Source: Aralia elata
Lineage: Eukaryota > Streptophyta > Magnoliopsida > Apiales > Araliaceae
Assembly: GCA_034770075.1 (NCBI GenBank)
Contig: CM068388.1
Span: forward strand, 19,091,206 to 19,155,205
Direction: 5' to 3'
Length of the DNA: 64,000 bases
The notes below the pieces were generated by a model. That model saw nothing but the letters and a program-made list of their open reading frames with translations. It had not been told where the DNA came from and did no database searches. Positions 1 through 12,112 of this stretch are shown piece after piece. Numbering within the stretch: the first letter of the stretch is position 1; each line of letters begins with the position of its first letter. The translations under genes and the position numbers were made by a program.

Positions 1-482
1 ATATAGCCACTAAATTGATTGGAAAAAAGGTACAGAGTGTCCAGATTTGTCGACAAAGAACCCAAAGCTGAAGAGATTGAACCGACAAGGTCATTCTCAT
101 AGAGGGATAGACAACATAAGTTGGTCAAATTCCCAAATCCTAAGGGAATGAAACCACTAATATTATTATGTGAGATGGAAAGCCATTCTAGTTGGGTGAG
201 GTTAGCCAAGGAAGGAGGTAACTTACCTGTAAGAAAGTTGTAAGACAGATAAAGGGATGTGAGTTTTGAAAGCATACCAATTTGGTATGGGATGCTACCA
301 TGCAGTCCACAGGAGCCAAGATGCAGATATTCAAGGTTGGGAAATGATGAAAAATTCAACTTCCCCACCTCACTTCCTACTTCGTAAGAGTATAGGTTTA
401 TACGAGTAACACTACCTGCGTCATTGCAATGGATGCCTGTCCAGTTACAATGAATATGAGAAGTGTTGACCTTAATAATAGA

Positions 483-521
<39 letters not shown>

Positions 522-662
522 TCTCCACCACCCGCTGCAGAGTAGAGCTTTAGCCTCTGGTGATTTTGCTGCTACTGCTGGTATTAATATTATATTTGTA
601 CAAGAAGCCAGAAGAAGAAGAATAAGTAGTAGTGCGCAAATGATGGACGAGGATGATGCCAT
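1..662 (-). CDS. LRR receptor-like kinase, N-terminal part (cut by window edge)
   Basis: The minus strand opens with an ATG at 662-660 and stays open for about 220 codons to the left edge. Residues 1 to about 32 form a signal peptide: a short Ser-rich start, then a long Leu/Ile run. Next comes an LRRNT_2-type cap with ALL...SGWW and the motif CNWTGIHCN, then at least four plant-type leucine-rich repeats (for example LSYNFLTGKLPPSLANLTQL and ISHNNISGFIPLGFGNLTNL). This matches the ectodomain start of the MIK2-like LRR-RLK family, which are plasma-membrane receptors. The kinase domain would lie left of the window and is not seen. A run of 12 Asn codons lies between SGWW and CNWTG. The open frame with intact signal peptide suggests a live gene; expression is unknown. 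Confidence 0.88.
483..518. repeat. (ATT)n microsatellite inside the LRR-RLK coding region
   Basis: Twelve ATT units read on the minus strand as twelve consecutive Asn codons, in frame, within the N-terminal cap of the receptor. Length changes of whole units would keep the frame. Confidence 0.95.
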
Positions 663-711
663 TATTTTGTTTGTTTATTTTTAATTAATTTTTCACCAAG
701 TACTGCCTAAG

Positions 712-825
712 CCTAACAAATAAATCCGGTTAGCATGAAGTGAACTTCATGGTAAGTTCACTTCATGCCTAATGTTGACACATAGGTGGAGAGTTCACTT
801 CATGCTAACCACTCTCCTAACAAAT
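712..825. mobile_element. Small inverted-repeat insertion with 10-bp direct flanks (MITE-like)
   Basis: CCTAACAAAT occurs at 712-721 and again at 816-825. Between them, GGTTAGCATGAAGTGAAC (728-745) is matched by its exact reverse complement at 793-810. A third arm, GTTCACTTCATGC (756-768), also pairs with the first. The whole resembles a tiny foldback element with a 9-10 bp target duplication, placed 50-160 bp upstream of the LRR-RLK start codon. The terminal repeats do not reach the direct repeats exactly, so the family is uncertain. Confidence 0.5.
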
Positions 826-878
826 GGTGGCTGAATTTGTAACGTAAAGGAGGTAACTGTACAGCAGACCAATAATTA

Positions 879-988
879 AAGTCTTCTTAGTCTGTGTGGA
901 AATTTTGGCAGGGGACTCACTTTTATTCACTTCTCTTGGTCTTTGTGGGCTCAAAATGAGATAATTTTCTCAAAATGAGTGGCGTGAA
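879..988. repeat. Upstream repeat block, copy a
   Basis: A block running from a TCTTCTTAGTCT motif to AAAATGAGTGGCGTGAA. The same order of words recurs at 1633-1747 and, more weakly, at about 1240-1335. A related AAAATGAGTGGCATGAG word lies near 26610. This looks like duplicated upstream sequence of an LRR-RLK locus. The rest of 826-2050 is AT-rich, and I recognise no gene in it. Confidence 0.6.
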
Positions 989-1632
989 TTAATATTTTCT
1001 AAAAAGTATTAATCATTGAAAAATTTGTTGTTTCATAATATATAATTAATCATCTCAATTTTGAGCTTCAATTGAGTTTCAAAAGTCAATAAAAATCTTA
1101 TAATCTGGAACAAAAGAAGTATAATTCTAATAAGTTAGTTTTCAAATTGCAAAATATTCATAACCAAAATGAATTGTTAGTTTTGTGTTTTTCTCTGGCT
1201 AACAAATGAAGGTTGGATTTTAATGAGAAGTGGCCCTTGACCACTAACTAAAGTATTTGGCAGAGACTCACCTTCTTTTCGAATCGATTCATCTTGGTCT
1301 TTGTAGTCCTGAAGAGAGAAAAAGTGGCATAAATATGTGGTTGGAAAATTAATTTGTTAATGTTGAAATAATAAGAGATAAAAATTTCGAGACAAACTCC
1401 TACAAATTTTCAAGTTTTAGAAAAAATACAAGAAAATCTCATTGAATTGGAAATAAAAACTTGTAGATAAAGGAGTTCATAAAGACACTTATATTTTTAT
1501 ATCTTTCTATTTCTTCGGTATTAACTCTTTTTTTTTTATATATATATTAGAGGTCAGTAACTTGTTTTCATATGATTTTTTTGTTTGTTAAAATTATTGA
1601 TCAAACTGGAACTTGTGCAGCCCACCACTAAT

Positions 1633-1747
1633 AGAAGCCTTCTTAGTCTTTGAGGAAATTTTGGCAGGGGAGACTCACTTTATTGAGTCTTCTAGCTCCT
1701 TTGGTGCGCTCAAAATGAGATAATTTTCTCAAAATGAGTGGCGTGAA
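1633..1747. repeat. Upstream repeat block, copy b
   Basis: Second copy of the block at 879-988. It shares GGAAATTTTGGCAGGGG and the tandem CTCAAAATGAGA/CTCAAAATGAGT words, and differs by small indels. Function unknown. Confidence 0.6.
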
Positions 1748-2050
1748 AGATGTGGTAAGGAGAGGCATTAACTTCTTTATTTTTTGGGCTGCAAATTATT
1801 GCTTGCACTGCACAACTTCACGTTAATGCCTAATTTTTATTTTTGTTTTAATGTTTAATATTTGTTAATTTTCTTTTAAAAATTAGTTTACTATTTTTAT
1901 ATGTACTTTTAATTGAATTATATTTATTTGATATTAAAATAAATTACTTCATATATCAAAAAACAAGTAAAAATTTGATTTTAGGTGATTATAATCGTAA
2001 TTATTTTAAACTACTTATAAATACTACTAATTATTTTATTATTTTTCAGA

Positions 2051-2093
<43 letters not shown>
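2051..2093. repeat. (AT)n(AC)n microsatellite at the Helitron 1 insertion point
   Basis: About 10 AT units followed by about 12 AC units. The 3' end of Helitron 1 abuts the last A at 2093, so the element seems to have landed in this microsatellite. Confidence 0.9.
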
Positions 2094-2099
<6 letters not shown>

Positions 2100-2121
2100 A
2101 TTGCCCATGCCTGAAGGCACG
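2094..2121 (-). other. Helitron 1 3' terminus: hairpin plus CTAG
   Basis: Read on minus: CGTGCCT-TC-AGGCATG, then GGCAATTACTAG and a T from the target. One stem position is a G-T wobble relative to the perfect stem in Helitron 2. Confidence 0.92.
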
Positions 2122-3160
2122 GAATAACAAAAAATTAGACATAACATCAAGCTAATCGCTACTAATTTCAATAAATTTCGGTAGTTTTCTTAAAAAATAG
2201 TTAGCCAGAAAAATCTAAACTTGTATAAAAAACTTACAATCATCAATAAATATCCAAACCATCAAAACAACCTATCATTCCATACACAAAATCATCATAA
2301 CTATGTATGATTAGTTAACTTTACAAAAATCGGAACACAAAAAATACACACATGCAGAAAAGTAATACATACTCAATAATCAACACATATCCAAGCACCA
2401 AAATATCAAGTTAGTCGCTACTAATTTCAAGAAATTTCGGCAGAGTTTCCTTTAAAAATAGATATCCAGAAAAATCTAAACCTGTTTACAAAACTTACAA
2501 TAATCAATACATATCCAAACCACCAAAACAACCATCATTCCATACCCAAAATCATCATAACCATGTATGATTAGTTAACTTTACAAAAGACGGAATACAA
2601 AAAATACATACATGCAGAAAATTAATACATACTCAATAATCAACACATATCCAAGCACCAAAACATCAAATTAGTCGCTTCTAATTTCAAGAAATTTTGG
2701 CAGAGTTTCCTTTAAAAATAAATATCCAAAAAAATCTAAACCTGTTTACAAAACTTACAATAATCAATACATATCCAAACCACCAAAACAACCATCATTC
2801 CATACCCAAAATCATCATAACCATGTATGATTAGTTAACTTTACAAAAGACGAAATACAAAAAATACATACATGCAGAAAATTAATACATACTCAATAAT
2901 CAATACATATCCAAGCACCAAAACATCAAGTTAGTCGCTACTAATTTCAAGAAATTTCGGCATAGTTTCCTTAAAAAATAGATATCCAGAAAAATCTAAA
3001 CCTGTTTACAAAACTTACAATAATCAATACATATCCAAACCACCAAAACAACCATCATTCCATACTCAAGTATCCTTCAATTAATCCTTCAATGTATACT
3101 TTACAAAGGACGGAACACAAAAAATATACACATGCAGAAAATAGAGAAACAACTTCGTAT
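2120..3160 (-). repeat. Four-unit 260-bp subterminal tandem array (Helitron 1)
   Basis: The word CATCATTCCATAC recurs with its CATAC at 2281, 2541, 2801 and 3061, a period of exactly 260 bp. Each unit also contains a TTAGTCGCTACTAATTTCAA-type word and a CAATACATATCCAA word. No ORF is seen. The array sits next to the 3' hairpin, as in Helitron 2. Confidence 0.9.
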
Positions 3161-3686
3161 TCTTTATAGCTTACATCAAGTATCCTTCAATGTAACCTGA
3201 AATATTTGAAATATAAAAATTATCGAAATATGTACGTCAAAATAAAATAATTCTAAATCCGAAACATAAGACCCCTTACTTTTCCCTGAATTATCTAAAA
3301 TACAAATCACACACATTTGTATGTAGTTGGGGGGGGGGATGATTTAGATTGATATAAGTAAGAATTTAGAGAGATTGTAATAAATTATCAATTTATTTAG
3401 GAAAAGATATGGATGAATGTATGCTTACAATCAAATAAAGTTATCTTAGTACCATTTCAACAAACGGTTCATTTGCTTAATGATTTAAATCATAAATTTG
3501 TATTGGTGGCGGTATAATGGTGTTTGAGTTTGATTTGCGAGTGTTTGATCGATTACAATTATGTGTGTGTTTGTGCATGTATTGTGTGTGTTGTGTGTCT
3601 GCATGCGAAGTAGAGAAATATAGAGTCTTAGTAAGAGAGACTTTCACACCTAGACAATTGTTTGGTAAGTAGTGGGTTAGTCATCG

Positions 3687-3988
3687 TCAAATGGGGACAG
3701 GTCGGTACTGGACTCTCTTAAATGTATTCTTCATCCCTTTAAACCTTCTCTTCATCACTTTCCTTAATGTCATTGTATCAATACGAACGAACTTTGCCCA
3801 ATGAGGAGAATGCGCAACCACCTAAATTATTCACATAAACAATAAAATTAACACTATTTATATTGTAGGAATAGTAAAGTTATTGTGATGCAGTGACATA
3901 AAAGTAGATTTACCTGATTAGGTCGACCCCATCCACAAAAGTCCATTGTATATACTTTATCGTTCTCGTTGAAAAAATAACTCCAATC
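3687..3988 (-). pseudogene. Two short exons downstream of the helicase (C-terminal extension or captured exons)
   Basis: On the minus strand, exon 3988-3914 (75 nt) starts after TTTGTAG and ends before GTAAAT. It encodes DWSYFFNENDKVYTMDFCGW and five more residues. Exon 3821-3687 (135 nt) starts after ATTTAG and ends in TGA; it encodes a basic 44-residue tail rich in Arg and Lys (RKVMKRRFKGMKN). Both exons are in phase 0 and open. The helicase reading frame upstream ends at a stop near 4100, so joining to the helicase would need a weak donor just before it. Helitron 2 has the same pair. Either a C-terminal extension of the helicase or a captured host fragment; I do not recognise the family. 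Confidence 0.45.
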
Positions 3989-4099
3989 CTACAAAGAATG
4001 AACCTCATTGTAAAATTAAAAGTTGAGATGTTGAAAAGATTACATAATTTAGTAGAAATAAATTTGTTTAAACTATACCATTTACTTGTCGTAAGAATA

Positions 4100-6069
4100 T
4101 TATAACAAAACTTCTGGGTAAACGATATTTGTGGTGCAATTCGACCCATCTTCCGGAAAGAGAACAGTAATACGATCCGAAGATGTGCATCTAGAAAGTG
4201 CCACATAAAGGTGTCCATGACTAAAAACAGGTGTCCGCAAATCAATCCCAACGAACTTGATAGATTGTCCTTGGGCTTTATTGATTGTCATAGCATAAGT
4301 TAATCGGACATGAAACTGACGTCTTGTCATTCGAAAAGGCAAGTCCAAAGATGTTGGTGTCAATGATATTCTCGGAATGAAGACTAAATTGCCAATTTTA
4401 TCTCCATTTAATACCCGAGCTTCGATTACCCTTGAGGCACATCTAACAACCATAACAACATTCTTGGGCATCCAACTTTCAACTCCAATTTAAACGGTGG
4501 CAACCCTGAAGGATTCAGCGAGTTTAAGTACTCATTAGGATATCGATTCCTAATGGTACGATCAAGCTCATCACCTTCAGACATTTTATCTGCAGCTAAA
4601 AAAGTAATTGTTTCTCCTGGAGTAATATTCAGTGCTACAACATTTATATCACTGACGTCGTCATTGCGAGCAGAGAGAATTGTGCGTTCAGTGAGAAAGA
4701 TTGGAGTCACTATACCAACCACATCCAATTGTGGATAGATTCTAAATATCAATTCATTTAGATTATGACACCAATTTATTGTAGATGGAAGTTTCACAAT
4801 TTCTTGTGGATTGGTCCCAATCTAAAAAATGAAAGTATAATTAGTCACAAAGTGAGATTTAATTCAAAGCATCATGTTATAAAATTCAATTCAAGGTTGA
4901 ATGAAATATTACCTCCATCAAGAATTGAGCAAAATTAGTATTTCGAACGTCTGTGCACGTTAATCGCATGTTTAAACCCAGAGTAAAAACACATATATCT
5001 TTCCATAGCGAAGACCGTCTCAATGATGCACCCACAATTTGCTCGCGAACGCCTTTAGGAATAACAGGCAATATTTGTCGAAAGTTTCCACCTAGGACAA
5101 CAGTGATACCCCCAAAAGGTCTTTTATCATCTCTGATATCTTGAAGGGTGCGATCAACTGCCTCAACACAGTATCAATGTTGCATAGGAACTTCATCCCA
5201 TATTATCAGCTTTGTTTTTCTAAACAATTCAGCGTGCATTGATTGTTTAGTGAAGCCACATATTGAATTATCTAGGGTTTCTAAAGGAATACAAAATGTA
5301 GAATGTGCAGTGCGCCCCCTACCAATAACAACGATGCAATACCAGATGAAGCCACAGTAACAACAACATGTCCGTAGCTACGTAATTTGGTTGCAATGGT
5401 ATTGTACAAAAATGTTTTCCCCATCCCAGCACCTCCACTCAAAAAGAAAGTAGTTGCTATGTTTTCACATACTGACGTTGTGACAGTAGTATAAGCAGCA
5501 AGTTGTGCATCATTAAGGTCGTCAACATTAATTTGTGCATCGGACTGTCGTGCTTCATTTTCAAGTTGTTGGTGCTCAAACAGTAATCTATTTCGAACTA
5601 TTGCATTCCAATTTCCAGTTGGTTGTGGCATGGGTGGAAAGTTAACTAAACTCTTCCTCGACTCATGGAGCAATTGATTCATCAAATATAAGCCATAATC
5701 TTCAATATGAGCATCAGTTGGATTCAAAATACCAAACATAGTACGAATCTTGTGTGCTAAATCATCACATATATGTGCTGAGAATTGCTTCCACAATTCA
5801 AATGGATGCAATGGAAATCATTCAGTTAGAATTATAGCAAATAGTCTCCTTAATTGGTATCCCGTTCTCATAATTGCAGCCTCTTGAAGACATTGTATCC
5901 ATTCTTCATCGTCTTCAAGAAGTCCTCTTGCGACACATGCTGACTTAAATGTATCATGCATAACATTATTTACCGTGCGTAGCCAGTCAAATGAAGTAGG
6001 TCCTCTGACAACAGTTAAAAGAAAGCGCAAATAAAACCGTTCACCTGAATTAGGGCTAGCAAAGTACAT
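4100..6069 (-). pseudogene. Helitron PIF1-like helicase domain, broken (copy 1)
   Basis: The SF1B (PIF1-like) helicase half of a Helitron Rep-helicase, which in active elements unwinds DNA during rolling-circle transposition. Seen in order on minus: Walker A as GGAGMGKT (near 5435; T to M at the second position), a degenerate Walker B WDEVPM, GGDFRQ-like motif III, then the C-terminal RLTYAMTINKAQGQS and YVALSRCTSSDRI motifs (about 4300-4170). A 91-bp intron (4912-4822, GT...AG) splits the domain. Breaks: a stop at about 5818 (TGC to TGA), a short G run at 5315-5319 causing a frameshift that Helitron 2 shares, and CGA to TGA near 5175. Not functional as it stands. Confidence 0.9.
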
Positions 6070-6147
6070 TCTACCAATTGCATAACCCCTTTGTCTTGGA
6101 GTCCATTTATTGATAGACTTGTTCCAAAAATATTTTTGGGGAAATTC

Positions 6148-8278
6148 CTAATAAGTTAATACACGGGCAGATTCATTTGTAGCACAACAATCAAAAAAGC
6201 CAGTTAGAGTTGTTTGTTGATGTGCACCTTTAGAAAGGATCGTATCAAAAGATTCAGCAGGGTTAAAGATAAACACGATGCATCCCGGGCAAATGAAGTG
6301 CCAATCGTACAACTGACGGAATCTCTTCATGTAAAGGATTACCAAACAATTGCCACGCAGCTTCTGGAGGTCCAATATACCTAGCATCAAGATATTGTTG
6401 GATCTCATTAATTCCTCTAAGTACTATTGTTGCGCGATCATGTCCTTTATAAATATATTTGTGAATGTATTTTACACATCTAATTCCTGCACAAACTTCA
6501 ACATTGATATGACAGTTGAACATTCTTGATAAATACAGATTATGTGGCACAACGTCTCTATTATCAATTTCTTGCCCCCTCACGGTGTATTTTTGACCAG
6601 TATTACGACGAAGATAGACAGGATATCCATCAGAGTCCATACTTGTTGATTCAACAAATGATCGAGGGTACCGCTTGGTACACACCCCATTTTCCATACA
6701 TGGTGCTTGTGGATTTCGAGCACCACATGGTCCTTGTACCATGCAACCTATGATTGTTTCAAAAAGCAAAGGGTCAGTTTGACAATTCGGAAATTCAGCA
6801 CACACTACTCTGTCCACTTGAGCACATATTTGAATTTTATCTGAACCATGAAGGAACAAAAGTGCATGCATGTGTGGTAACCCCCTTTTTTGGAATTCAA
6901 TTGTAAAAACATGCGCCACTTTTCTACCAAAGACGTTGTTTGTTTCTATCTGCTTCATCAAAAAAATTCGCTTCAACTCAAAAACACGGGCCACTAAATC
7001 AGGACGATCAGTAGGGATCTGATTTGGCAATAGTGATTTAGTAATTTCAGGCCATCTGTGATTTGTAGTCATAGTTAGAAAAATATCTAGGTGTTGATTA
7101 TAACGCGTGATAGCCATTGAATCTTGAAAAATTTCAAACATATGTCTTACACTACCAGTGAATGAAGATGGCAACACCATTCGTTGAACATCTTGGTAAA
7201 GTTCTGCACGAAGCTTCGATTGATTCAACTTGTAGTATGTCAACCGATTTTGTTTAGTAGTGGCCCAAGCATCTACTACAAATTCGTAAAAAAGTTTTCC
7301 AGCTCTCAAAATTGTTGAATACTCAGTGTCACGTTGGAACATACGATAACTGTAATATTGCAATTGTGTCAGTCGAGTAGATGAAGGTCCACCTTGGGAA
7401 GTATTCCACTGTTTCAAATCTGGATTCCATCTTAGCTCACCATAAGGGAACAATACCACATAATGTAATGGCAAATAGGCCGGATGACACTCATTAATTT
7501 GCAGCAAACCATTATCTCCTCTCAAATGTAACACAATATCTCTCATTTCATTTGATTCAGTACCATCTCCCGGTAAATTATCGCAATCTCATCAGTTGTT
7601 GGGAGATTATATCGACGTCGGTCTGTTACAGAACTGTAGTGAAGATAGGCTGGTAAATTCACCCCCGTCAATTCCAATTCACTTAAAATTGTGCGAGCCT
7701 GCCGAAATTTCATAGGAAATGGATTTACTTGCAATAAACAATCTTGTATGGTTTTCAAAACATCTCTTCTCAAGTTAGGATTTTTGTTGGTGTGAATATC
7801 TAAAGCTGAATTAGGATCATAAATGTACAATTGAGAGTAAATTGGCTCACACCCTGGTTGTGGCATAAGCGATCCTGTTTGATGGCGTAATTCTCCATGA
7901 ATGGTGAATGTTCTAGGCCCCCTCCCAGCAATTAATCTGTCATCCAAAGTAGAACCAAGACTCGTAAATGCATTAGCTGCATTATACTCTCTTGTGTGCT
8001 GATGAAACGATTTTGATTGTTCATCATTGTCGTCATACAATGCTTTAAGCATTAAAGGAGGTGCAATAAGTGGAGATAGCCTAATTTTTCCTTGTAAACA
8101 ACATTTACCAAAGAGAGGATTTGATACAGATGATTTTGTTACTTTTTCAGCAAGCCAGTGTAAGGCAGAACAATGAGGACATGTTCGATTCATCAAGCCG
8201 AGGAAATGACGATCTGGAATTTCATGGTTTCGAGGATTAAATGCAACATCCATAGCTACACCTTCTACTGTGTAGGCA
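6148..8278 (-). pseudogene. Helitron zinc-finger and HUH-Rep domain, broken (copy 1)
   Basis: The exon begins at 8278 after an AG acceptor. First comes the Helitron helicase-like N region with CPHCSALHW (zinc-binding type), then the Rep endonuclease. The HUH motif reads RGLPHMHALLF (near 6890-6860), and the twin tyrosines lie in KYIHKYIYKGHD (near 6475-6440). The Rep would nick and rejoin the transposon ends. A 1-bp loss near 7570 breaks the frame between the zinc-finger part and Rep. Relative to copy 2, about 42 bp are missing in the LYQ...VLPSS region, and another break lies near 6270. The HUH and tyrosine residues themselves are intact. Confidence 0.92.
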
Positions 8279-8398
8279 CTACAGATAAAATTATAGATGT
8301 CATACAATTTGATTATATAAATTGAATATAAATTTAAAACGAGAACATGAATAAGACAGCAAGAGTGAGAATAGAAAATTAAAACTTATAGAAAACAC

Positions 8399-9013
8399 CT
8401 GGTGCCTTCATTCGGATTACGCATTTGTTGGAACATGTTTGTTATATACGATGCCCCTGGGAAACATGGGGAGAATGGTTCCAAGACCGTTGTTGTGCTT
8501 TTGTATAGGTTTTGAGGAGGAAAGTCTTGGAGCATGGTAGTCACAGGCGACACCGTTGAGATATTTGTTGGTGTGCTTTCTTCAAGATTTTGAGGAGGAT
8601 TTTCTTGATTCGATGGCCACAGACAACCACCGTGAAACAAATGTTGTAGTGTCGTCATTAAGATTTTGAAGCAAGGTGGTTGACGATGACTCTAAAACAT
8701 TTGTTGTCACTATATTGTCTGTTACAGGATGGGAAATGTTGGTAGACAAAGTCATTGGTTGAAGGCGGGCCCTTTTATTTGATAGAAGGAAAAAATCTAG
8801 GTTGAACGGGGGCACAATGTTTTGATCGATCTCTTTCGTGACGTGCAAGTTGTCCCCATTGGCATTTGGAGCACTCATTATCTTTCCCAGCAAGCCTCGC
8901 ATATTGCAGCAATGTTGTTTTTGATAGTTCATTATAGTTTGGTGCCTAAACCACAAACTCATAAAAAAATAATTATTTTGTTGATTTAACGTGCAAGTTG
9001 TCCCAATTGACAT
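8399..9013 (-). pseudogene. Helitron Rep-helicase N-terminal exon (copy 1)
   Basis: This is the exon upstream of the zinc-finger exon. It ends at a CAG|GT donor (exon end 8399), and the intron 8398-8279 ends in TGTAG. The encoded region is low complexity and rich in Ser, Thr, Asn and Pro (NPPQNL and FPPQNL repeats), with a short basic segment RGLLGK. It lies in two frames, with a switch between about 8658 and 8582 that Helitron 2 shares. A 37-bp deletion relative to copy 2 removes an Arg-rich stretch (near 8800). Helitron 2 is inserted about 50 bp beyond its 5' edge. Confidence 0.65.
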
Positions 9014-10095
9014 GTTGTTGATTTTGATACAACATTATAGTTTTACAGTTTGCATCGACACATTATCTATATAATAAAACATGACCAAATTTAAATATTT
9101 ACCCACTTTAAAATTTAGAAAAGCACAACAACGACTCAGATTTCATCTCAATTTTTTTAACTTAATCCAAAGGTTGACATCTGACCCACAACAAATCCCG
9201 CCCAAATTTTCTACCTATTCTCTCTCCCGTCTCTTTTTTCCCTTCGTGAAGAACCCAAATTTTCAGACCATCTGCAGGCGCTTCAGTGAAGAACCCAAAT
9301 TAGGAACTTGGTATCCACACACTCTAACTCTCCAAAGAAGAACCTCAAGCGTCGATTTCACCTTCGGCCCTCCCTTCAAAAGTAAACTCTCACTCTCTCT
9401 TCCTCCCTCCCTCAATCTGCAAAGCATTCGGTGAGAGATATAGAGTGGCGAATAGCAAAATTGGGGTAGTAGCAAACCCTAATTCAATGTATTGCGAAAT
9501 TGGCGAAGAGCAAAATTGGGCAAAAACTGAGAAAATTAGGGGATTTGTAACAGAGGTGAGTTTTACCTATATTCAATGTATTGCTTACACTGAAAACTTT
9601 CAAGCATCATTGTCGGGTAGTTTCAAAATCTTAAAATGTACATAACCTGTTTGGTTAAATGCCTTAGAAAGAAAGAAACTCTTCCCCTCTCTTCAGTGAG
9701 TTATATCTACGAATTTTTTTAATTTTTATGCTCAATTACAGTGAAATTTTTTAATTTGCGCGTTTACTTTCAGTGATTTGTTATTTAAAGCATAAACAAA
9801 CAAATTTAGCAATATTATGGCCACTCTTACTCTATAATACTTCTCAGACAACTATGGAGCAAAAGCTAAGGAACAAGTTTACAACGGACACCAATACAAG
9901 AATATTTCAAACTATGATATGGGCAACATGAGGACATGACAGTGAAAACTAGGCTCTCATGTAGTAGGTAAACAAATATGCAAATTATGCTATGTTGCAG
10001 ATAAAATGCCAATAAGAAAAGAAACATATAACTGTTCTTTTCACCTTGAATTCCATATTAATTTTGGTTCATATAGAGAACGATAATTAGAAGTA

Positions 10096-10360
10096 TATTG
10101 CACATCAATACCTCGCTAATCATTAAACTATATATTATTAGGTTATTATAGTTGTTTCTTGAAGAAACATTTCCATCTTTCAATTTAATCTGGCTGAATA
10201 TACATCATAATGGCATCTGTACATCATATTGCACATCAATACCTCACTAATTATTAAGCTATATATTATTAGGTTATTATAGTTGTTTCTTGAAGAAAAT
10301 TTTCCATCTTTCAATTTAGTCTGGCTGATATACATCATAATGGCATCTGTTGTTCAGGAA
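10096..10360 (+). repeat. Tandem duplication of about 132 bp
   Basis: TATTGCACATCAATACCTC begins at 10096 and again at about 10228, each followed by the same sequence through CATCATAATGGCATCTGT. Helitron 1 has the same duplication (about 23100-23360), so it predates the split of the two copies. Confidence 0.85.
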
Positions 10361-12055
10361 GATGCTTAATATTCTTTGACTTCTTATAAATGCTCTTAAC
10401 AACTTTTCTCTTATGTGACTATAGTTACAAGTTCTTTTTTTAGTCTCTATGTTCTTTTTATTTAACAGGTTCTTAAAGTCTTCATGAAAGATTTATTTTT
10501 TTGGGATTTGATTTGTCCAAGTTATATTTAGTTTCTTTTTAGTTATTCTTTGTTGGTCGATTCTAAGTTAGAATATGACTTAGAGATTAACGTGTTCTTT
10601 TTATTTAATAGGTTCTTAACGTGTTTGGTTAAGTTGCATACATACACATAGATATTACGAAATTACAATATGTATTACCCTCTAAATATTGAAAAAAAGA
10701 GAGTAGAGTTTTTGCTTAAGTTTACGGAAGTAATCTCTAATTTAAACATAAGAAAACCTAGGAGAGTTCTATAGTGACATTTCAATTACTAAACCCCATA
10801 ACTAAATGCAATATATGGACATGTATGATTGGCTGAAGAAGTTTAAAACTTTGGTTGCAAGAATACAATAATATTTAGTTTAACTAAATGCAATATTTGA
10901 TTATGGTATCTTCTATCATATCTTTAAACTGGCATCGAAGCGAAGATATTAGAAAAAATTTACTATTCAATGATCATGATTTAAATTTGTATTGCATTTA
11001 GTTATGGAGTTTAGTAATTGAAATGTCACTACAGAAATCTTCCAGTCTTGCTTATGTTTAAATTAGAGATTATTTATAGTACCTTTGGTTATAAAAGTAT
11101 ATCCTTGAATCCCATATGTGTTTTGCTTAAAATACATAATTTAAGTTAAGGGTCTTTTACTAGAACTAAAACTTCCACTAACCTAAAACTGTGGTCAGAG
11201 CTTTAAACCCTATTCTTGCTGTCTATGGAGATTTCCCAAACTTAAAATTTGAAAAAGTTTTAAAATTTTCATATTGTTTTTTGCATGTTTATATTTTTCC
11301 TCCAATGTTTATATTGCTTTAAGAATTCGAATGGATGTCTTATATTGGACAGTTAGTTGTATTGGCTTTAAAATAAATACTCACTATGACTTTATTTGGT
11401 TTTAGTACAATCAATTAAATAAACCAACTAAAATGTTTGACGTATTGGTGGCGGAATAACTTCAGTTTTTACCATTCCTTTAGTTTCTTTACTCTATTCT
11501 ATTGATCTCTGTTTTAAATGCACTTAATGAAATGTATAGATGGTATAAAATCACTATAAAGGTCACCAAAATATATTTTTGTAGTAATGTATTTGGTGCA
11601 CTTCTTCTAGCTATATGTTAAGAAACCTTCAATAACTTTGTTTAAGTATATAAGTTTGCAAGACTTAAATTGTATGGATCTCGAAGTAATCTGAAAAAAA
11701 TCAATTTAGATACAAAAATAATGTTGTGTTGTTTGGTTCTGTATTTTTCATTGTTATGTGGTGTTATGAGTTTAAAGTTTGAAAGCTACTTCAATTAGAA
11801 CTACAACCTCAAGTAAAAGTATATTCTATAATTTTACTTAGCATTCCTTTATTAAATAATAGAGTTTAGTAGCTCAAACTATACTTTTCATTCATTCAAA
11901 CAATATATATACAATCATGTATTTCTTGATGATTAATTGACATGGTATCTAATTCATCATAAATCAATACAAATAATATTTCAGTTTTTGAATGTTTGTG
12001 TTTAATTTGGGTATTTTAATTTTATTTTTTTTACAATGGGTGTTTAATTTGTGTT

Positions 12056-12112
12056 CTCTCTCTCTCTCTCTCACAGCAGTAGCACACACACACAACAACA
12101 CACAAAATACAC
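12056..12112 (+). repeat. (CT)n and (CA)n microsatellites
   Basis: Runs of CT, then CA/ACA repeats. The mirrored GT/GA runs are at about 21340-21400 in Helitron 1. Confidence 0.85.

Larger units (their letters stand above)
2094..9065 (-). mobile_element. Helitron 1, 3' part (minus strand; split by Helitron 2)
   Basis: On the minus strand this segment ends in a hairpin and CTAG (2097-2094) followed by T, the standard plant Helitron 3' end. It carries a 260-bp repeat array, two short downstream exons and the Rep-helicase pseudogene. At 9065 it breaks exactly where Helitron 2 begins and resumes at 20248. Excluding the nested copy, Helitron 1 is about 11.07 kb. The stretch 3160-3686 is non-coding, with a GT-rich microsatellite near 3561-3602. 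Confidence 0.92.

Noticed and set aside
463..684. Plus-strand open frame with a poly-Leu run
   Set aside because: It is the reverse reading of the ATT microsatellite and signal peptide of the minus-strand LRR-RLK.
9081..9434. 117-codon plus-strand frame near the Helitron 2 start
   Set aside because: Low-complexity, pyrimidine-rich leader sequence; the mirrored Helitron 1 copy does not keep the same frame cleanly and no domain is seen.
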